This document shows, piece by piece, positions 58,687 through 64,000 of a DNA stretch of 64,000 nt. This stretch comes from Lytechinus variegatus (lineage: Eukaryota > Echinodermata > Echinoidea > Temnopleuroida > Toxopneustidae). The stretch lies in contig NC_054740.1 in the NCBI RefSeq assembly GCF_018143015.1, positions 42,487,180-42,551,179 on the forward strand. Reading direction: 5' to 3'. The translations under genes were made by a program, and so were the position numbers. The notes beneath the pieces are model-generated. The model made no database searches. It was given only the letters and a program-made list of their open reading frames with translations, and had not been told where the DNA came from. The stretch's first letter is position 1, and every line of letters starts with the position of its first letter.

Positions 58687-61600
58687 ATGGATCGTAAGTT
58701 TAAAGTATATTAGTATGGCACTTCTTACTTAAGTTTAGGTAGCTATGGCCTATGCATGCCTTGCTCAATAAATTAAGGCAAAACTTGTCTTTGGCCGAAT
58801 TGTGTGGTTGATTTGTACGCACTCATTTGGGTTTAAAGGGAATGGTGGCAGAAACAGGAAACCATGTGCGTGACTGATTAAAGCACTTGTTCACTGCTAC
58901 CACCCTGCCTGTGCTACAGGTAGGACATGTTGTACAGAGCACACACTTTAAAAATTCATTAAAATATCACTTTTGTGACCAAAATTACTAATTTCCATAC
59001 AGATGCAATTTATTTTTCATTAGTAACTTGGGAATAATTTTTTATTCACCAGAGCACTCAAAAACTTGAATTTTGGGCATATTTTTGTGTACGCCCTCTA
59101 TTGATGGAAAGTGATATGGCAAGAAAATTTTCATTTTTGATCTCTATTTTTAATTAAAAAAAAAAATATTCCAAGAATCAAAAATAAGAGCCAAGTTGTA
59201 TGAATAATAGGTGTAATGGAAACTGTCAGTGTAAAAAAATCAAGCATTTGCCCCAAAGAAAAAGAAAATAAGCCAAACATTGCCACCCTTATTTTGCCAC
59301 ACATGGAGATATAACTGAGAACAAGGTTATATCATAACCTTGTTCATTGAATGAGTGGATTAAAGCACTGTACAAAAATGGTGCACGGTTCCCAATTTCT
59401 TGATAGTGCCAACAAAATATTTACCGGTACCCATTCTATATCTTGTGGCTCATGCAAAATTTATCAATCTTATTTCATAATTTTAAATAAAAATGTTTGC
59501 AACATGTATTATAAGCTTGGAATGTCTAGTAAGGATTCAAAATAATCCAACAATATTTTTCATTTTATAATATTGTACTAATGTACCATATAATTTACTT
59601 TCATATATTGATAATGATATGGGCCTACATGTAAAATATTTATATTAGTGTTGTCTAGAAATAGAATATTTGTACTTTCCATTTTTACTAACCAATTATC
59701 AAAGCAAATCTGAAAAGGAATTCGGGGGCTTATCAGTTGTCAGTGAAAATCATTATTTGCTTCATGAAATGCTTTCAAGCTGATGATGATTGTCCTCAGA
59801 ATTGGATCATTTCAAGAGTATACTGTTCTGTTATGAAGTTTTGTCTCTTTATTTTTAATTTTTGATACATTTATATTCTTCATCGTCACCTACATGTACT
59901 TATGATTTCCTTAACAATTTTCTTTTTCAGATATCCATTGAATATTTTTATCAATTATCAAAAATTATATGGGGGCTGCTTGGCTCGGGGTAAATTTGCC
60001 CTTGAAATACCCTGCAGTGTACAGAGTCTGGAAAAGTAATAAAAAGAGTCACAGAAATTTCCATAGGATCCAATGCAAACGTCAGACAATGTAGCGAAAT
60101 TGTCCCGGTGAGCTCAAAAGTAGCACTGGAATAAAAGAAATTAGTATTTTTCCCAGTGTCAGTAATTATGGATGAAATATTCATATACATTTAAACTACT
60201 TAAAGAAAATATTCAATAGGGTGGTATTGCGATTAGCTGGCCATTGGAAATTGTGCTACAGGAATACAGCCTAAAGTATAAACAAAGTCGTGTTCAATAT
60301 TTGAATTAGGAGGCATGATAAAAGATTTTAGTGTAGGCCTACATGTAAATGTATCCCTGGCAAGGCAAATTCTTAAACATTTTCTTTTTGTGAATTTTGA
60401 CCTTTACACTACAACCTTCATATTTTCATTTGTATCTGTACATGAAGCAAAATTCGCCCTCATCACAGCCCCTTTGATTCTAAAATTCCATAATTGAATG
60501 CTTAAGGGCAATCTTCCAGATTTGCCCCCAAATCTGCCACAAACAATATCAAGAATATATTGAAAATAATTTTCAGTAGGCCCGTACACAGAAAAATTAG
60601 TATTGATGAAGATACATGTATTTGTGTTACTGCTGTGCATTTTATAAATACTTGTTGCTTGAGAAAAAAACTAGCTGGCCCCCTCCAAAAAAAAAAGAAA
60701 TCACAAAAAAATCAAGCAATTACCCTAATCTGAAAATTGATACCCCTTCCCCCCCCCCCCAAAAAAAAAAATTTAAATCTAAAAATTAGTTCCTGAATGT
60801 GTTGATAGAGAGATGAGTGATGAAATTTCACCCTTGCAGTTTTATATTTTCATTTGTTTTTGTTTCTTTTTTAGTGGCAGACCCTCATATGGCACCGGAT
60901 CATTTCTTCACTGCTCCGTTTGACAGTGACAACTATGGTCCACAAACCAGCAAACTCCAGCATCTTATGCAGGTATAATAAACAATCCAAAGACAATTAA
61001 AAGGATTCTTATCTATACTAATTCATGAAAATGTTTATTGCAAATATTGTTCGTTTGTGGTGGTTTCTTTAGTTATTTTGAATAGAGTGCATGAAATGTG
61101 AACAAATACATCACTTTGATTAATCGTTGTTGATGTTCAGCTACAGGTTAATGCATTTTTTTTTTTTTTGCTTCTTTTTCTGTGTGTTTGTATTTGAGTT
61201 TTGTCAGAAGTGTATCAATCAGGTATGATTATTATGCCCATTTTTTTTTTCTCTCTTTCATGAGAAAATTAATAGAATGGTAAACTTTCATGTTAATCAG
61301 TTCATACATGCATTTGTCACATTTTTATTTCTAACTTGTGCTGCCTTTGGAAGGCAAATGTAATAGAAGAATAGAATTGAAAAATGGGAAGCAATAATCA
61401 GAGAGATATTCAGCCCCAAAAGTTCACAAAAAATAATGTTTTCTTCTTGAGTATACTTTACATTGTTAGAATTTTTATTGTATTAAAGCGATCACATTCA
61501 GTGGGATCGAGCCTGTCAACATATACGGGATCACCGGCATCCTCGGCACCAAGCGGGCAAAAGAGAGACGAAACACCCATCTTCCAACCAGGTTGGTTGC

Positions 61601-64000
61601 CATTATTTCATGTTGATTCCTTCTACCCTTTTCTCACAGGCAGATTTACTACATGTATAGGTTTGGCTAAATGGCATAACAACATGTAAGCCACACCTAA
61701 AGTCTGGGGTCAAGCTTTTGGCTCACTTTTTTTCCACAACTTTGTTGCAAATTGGGCTAACCCCATCTACATGTATACTAGTATGTGGTTATTTGGCCCT
61801 GCAAAATTGCACGGCTAGCCGGGCAACTGCAGTCGCTGTGAAAAAAAAACAGACCAAGCCAAGGGCGGTGCTCCATGTGTATGCCCAAGGAGCAAAAGAG
61901 TTGGCAATGTTGTTTAATACTAGTCTGGGATTACTGAATTGTGCGTGAGAAGAGCGAGCATTTCTGTAGCCAGGGTTAGGAAGAAAATTTGGCTTGTGCA
62001 AATAAGAAAAATTATGGTACAGGTTTAAGGATAGTATGAGGATTATGATAATCCAGGTTTAAAAAAATGGTTTGAGAAAAGGGTATTTAACAGTACTCAG
62101 CTTGTATGTATCACAAAGCTTAGCGTGTGATTATTGATTATCAATAATATGCGCAATCAATTGTGCAAATCACTGTACTTATCATTTATAAAGCTTTGTG
62201 CAATTGGGTCTGTACATGTAGAATACACTGGGGAAAAGTCTTGTATTGCATCTCATCTATCTGCATGCTTACATTTAGTTCAGATACGGGCATCTGAGTC
62301 AAACCAGTCAATGTTGCAATATTTGTGTTTAAACAGACTTCTGATTTCTAAGAAGTTCATGGAAAATGGTGAGATTGTCCAATTCGAGTTGCACATTGTA
62401 ACATTTACATGTACAGATAGTTGTTGCAATCCAAAACTTGTTTGAACTATCCTAGAATAATACTCCAAGTGTGTTAGTCCTAGTTTTATAAAAAGTTTTG
62501 TACTGTTCTTTACCGGCTCAACTTTAACTACATGTACTAATGTGCATCATCAAAAAGTTGTTTGAAAAAAAAAATTACTACTGTACATGTACATGTTGTA
62601 CCTGTATGTTATGATGAAAATATATATATGTTGTCTTAAATCTTCTGCTTTGTACTACACTTATGGTACCACTTGGTATACATTTATTGAGCAGTCGTAC
62701 AATATATTAGAGATGTTCATTTTCTTGGTTGAGTCTTTGTTTTCTATAGTTTATATTCAGATGGTTTTTCAGGGTCAAATGTTACATGTACATGAGTCTG
62801 CTCATTTGGTGTTTGCTTTCTATGCTCGTACTAAGTCTAAATGGGCAATCAAGTTCCAATCTTATACTGGATGAGCCAGCATTATGATTTTAAGTGAATA
62901 GTATGCTCTTGCTCTGAGTTGTCTTTTCTTAGTACTGAAAAAAGGGGAAAGGTTGATGGGTGTCCCCCTTCCCCATCTCAAATTAGCCCAAGGCCATGAC
63001 TTCCGATTCCCTCAGAATGGCCTTGTTGCCCTTGCAAATATTTGTAGACTTAAGGCCCCAAAGTACCCTTTTGCCTGAAGCCTTGGTGCCCTATGGTAAT
63101 CCAGTGCACGTGTCCCATTGAAAAGTACATACTATTGATGCCCAGTATTAATAGCCTTGGATGACCCTTGAAGAGAACACTGCCTCCCTCTCCTTTATAT
63201 AAAGTGCCCTATTAAAAGTATCCTTGCCCTCTTGAATCCCTAATTCGAGCCCTGCCCCTCTCCATATTCAATCACCCAATGTATGCCATGGGGAGGGAGG
63301 GGGGGCATCATTATTGAGGCTAGCTTGCTGGTGCTAGTATTCTGTTTAATTTATCCTGTGATAACAAGATATCCTGTCTTTCAATGATTTTTTTTTTGCA
63401 GGTGGTAGCACATTAAGTTCAAATGACTTGAGCTCCAATTTCGCCAACATGCATCTCAACATGGCTCTAGAGGTAAGTGAGACACTGGAAATACATATAT
63501 GACCCACGTTTCAAGTGGACTTTATTTCAAAAAAGGAATTTCTTTTGGATTTTTTTTCTATAGATCTTAAAGGAATTCTTTAAATGAATCTTCCCGAATT
63601 GCATTTGAGAGTTAAATGTACATTCTGTCACCTTTAAGCCCATTTATAGTAAAACCGAATTTTTATGCATCTTCTCTCTCTCTCTCTTGTTTTCCATAGG
63701 GGATGGAGTTTGTACCTGGAGCCCAGAACACGCCCAAATCAGAGTTCCAACCGAGGAACAGCCGGGGTGACTTCCAGCCTCCCCCGCAGCAGCCGCCTCA
63801 TTCATCCATGTCTATTCCCCCTCCCCCGCTTCCCGTCACACCGACGAAAGACACCGGGCCTCTCTCCCTGAACGAGTTCAAGCCACAGTCCAAGCTGAAG
63901 AGCCTTACTCCAGGAGTGCCGGAGTTTGTCCCTAGGCCATTGAGCCAGGGAAGCTCGATGTTACCGACGACCGTCAGTCAAGCCCATGTAGCCAGCGCAA
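58687..64000 (+). CDS. PAN3: PAN3, poly(A)-nuclease regulatory subunit, first five coding exons (runs off the right edge)
   Basis: PAN3 is the pseudokinase subunit that recruits the PAN2 deadenylase to poly(A)-binding protein in cytoplasmic mRNA decay. Exons read as 58687-58693 (donor GTAAGT), 60875-60972, 61489-61591, 63402-63472 and 63700 to the edge; all junctions are GT-AG and keep frame, giving 193 residues. It starts MDLADPHMAPDHFFTAPFDS, and exons 2 and 3 join as LQHLMQ-RSHSVGSS. From memory this follows human PAN3 short form MDGGALTDTSLTDSYF...PLMQRMTNSSSS closely in layout. Exon 4-5 gives FANMHLNMALEGMEFVPG, like the FNDFGALN...EFIPKG stretch. LTPGVPEFVP (residues 162-171) has PAM2 spacing, the PABP-binding motif. 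An in-frame TAA at 58672-58674 just before the ATG favours a short-form start. Pseudokinase and C-terminal domains lie outside the window. The tiny first exon is the least certain part. Confidence 0.85.
58694..60874 (+). other. PAN3 intron 1
   Basis: Begins GTAAGTTTAAAG and ends after a T-rich run with TTTTTTAG at 60874. The 2.2-kb content is AT-rich without clear elements; a TTGTTCATTGAATGAGTGG phrase near 59340 is shared with 38630-38670. Confidence 0.7.
60973..61488 (+). other. PAN3 intron 2, with a reversed SINE tail
   Basis: Begins GTATAATAAAC and ends TTGTATTAAAG. It contains the minus-strand SINE remnant at 61150-61232. The acceptor was chosen because it alone continues LMQ with RSHS as in vertebrate PAN3; the CAG at 61498-61500 is an alternative. 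Confidence 0.65.
61150..61232 (-). mobile_element. 5'-truncated tail of the 7SL-headed SINE
   Basis: Read on the minus strand: TAATCATACCTGATTGATAC, ACTTCTGACAAAACTCAAAT, ACAAACACACAG and an A-rich tail. This matches 55705-55755 (AATCGTATTTGATTGACACA, CGTCTGACAAAACTCAAATA) with few differences. Only the non-7SL tail is present. Confidence 0.7.
61592..63401 (+). other. PAN3 intron 3
   Basis: Begins GTTGGTTGCC (a weak donor) and ends in a T-run and GCAG at 63401. No genes or clear elements are visible within its 1.8 kb. Confidence 0.6.

Noticed and set aside
61498-61591. Alternative PAN3 exon 3 starting after TTCAG at 61500
   Set aside because: It puts the exon in a frame giving Cys/His/Arg-rich sequence unlike PAN3; the 61489 acceptor gives LMQRS and a Ser-rich stretch as in vertebrates.

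Overview
The window looks like nuclear DNA of an echinoderm, most likely a sea urchin (an inference). The reasons are AT-rich sequence, spliced genes far apart, two neighbouring lengsin-type glutamine-synthetase-like genes, and a dense load of small, mostly non-autonomous DNA transposons, SINEs and old LINE pieces. No operons, rRNA genes, intact tRNA genes or CRISPR arrays are visible. Only three host genes can be supported.

Layout. 1-3650: tandem units with a GC-rich palindromic core, carrying a TA-flanked transposon (510-1492) and a CAGGGGCGGCGG-ended element. 3700-8640: small inverted-repeat elements, then a PIF/Harbinger transposon (about 5600-8540) with a decayed nuclease gene on the minus strand, inserted in an older repeat whose second copy near 13920-14300 lacks it. 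10451-12947: a 2.5-kb inverted-repeat element. 14364-16050: an element with 5-bp target duplications and a GGCGCC-rich minisatellite. 16455-19453: an element built of ~170-bp repeats, holding two later insertions. 19627-20964: lengsin-like gene 1. 21450-28700: GAT microsatellite, a 1.3-kb fold-back, a 278-bp tandem duplication, 15-bp minisatellites and a LINE 3' end. 29235-38264: nested hAT-like elements. 39230-40146: RNase H and zinc-knuckle end of a LINE. 40789-42129: lengsin-like gene 2. 42130-58640: mostly intergenic with MITEs and SINEs. 58687-64000: the first five coding exons of PAN3, running off the right edge.

How the genes relate. The two lengsin-like genes are same-strand duplicates. 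Each has one coding exon preceded by a splice acceptor a few bases before the ATG, so both seem to carry a 5'-UTR intron. They differ at about one residue in five, and the ~20 kb between them is almost all repeats. PAN3 is unrelated to them: its product recruits the PAN2 deadenylase to poly(A)-binding protein, and a PAM2-like motif is visible in the N-terminal part encoded here.

The most unusual signals are non-genic: a SINE headed by a 7SL-RNA-like 5' domain whose 3' tail recurs in a PAN3 intron; about 35 copies of a 19-bp palindrome spaced roughly 105-125 bp apart inside transposons of more than one family; and several insertions whose empty sites can be read from sister repeats in the same window. 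All identities come from reading by eye, with no database search.
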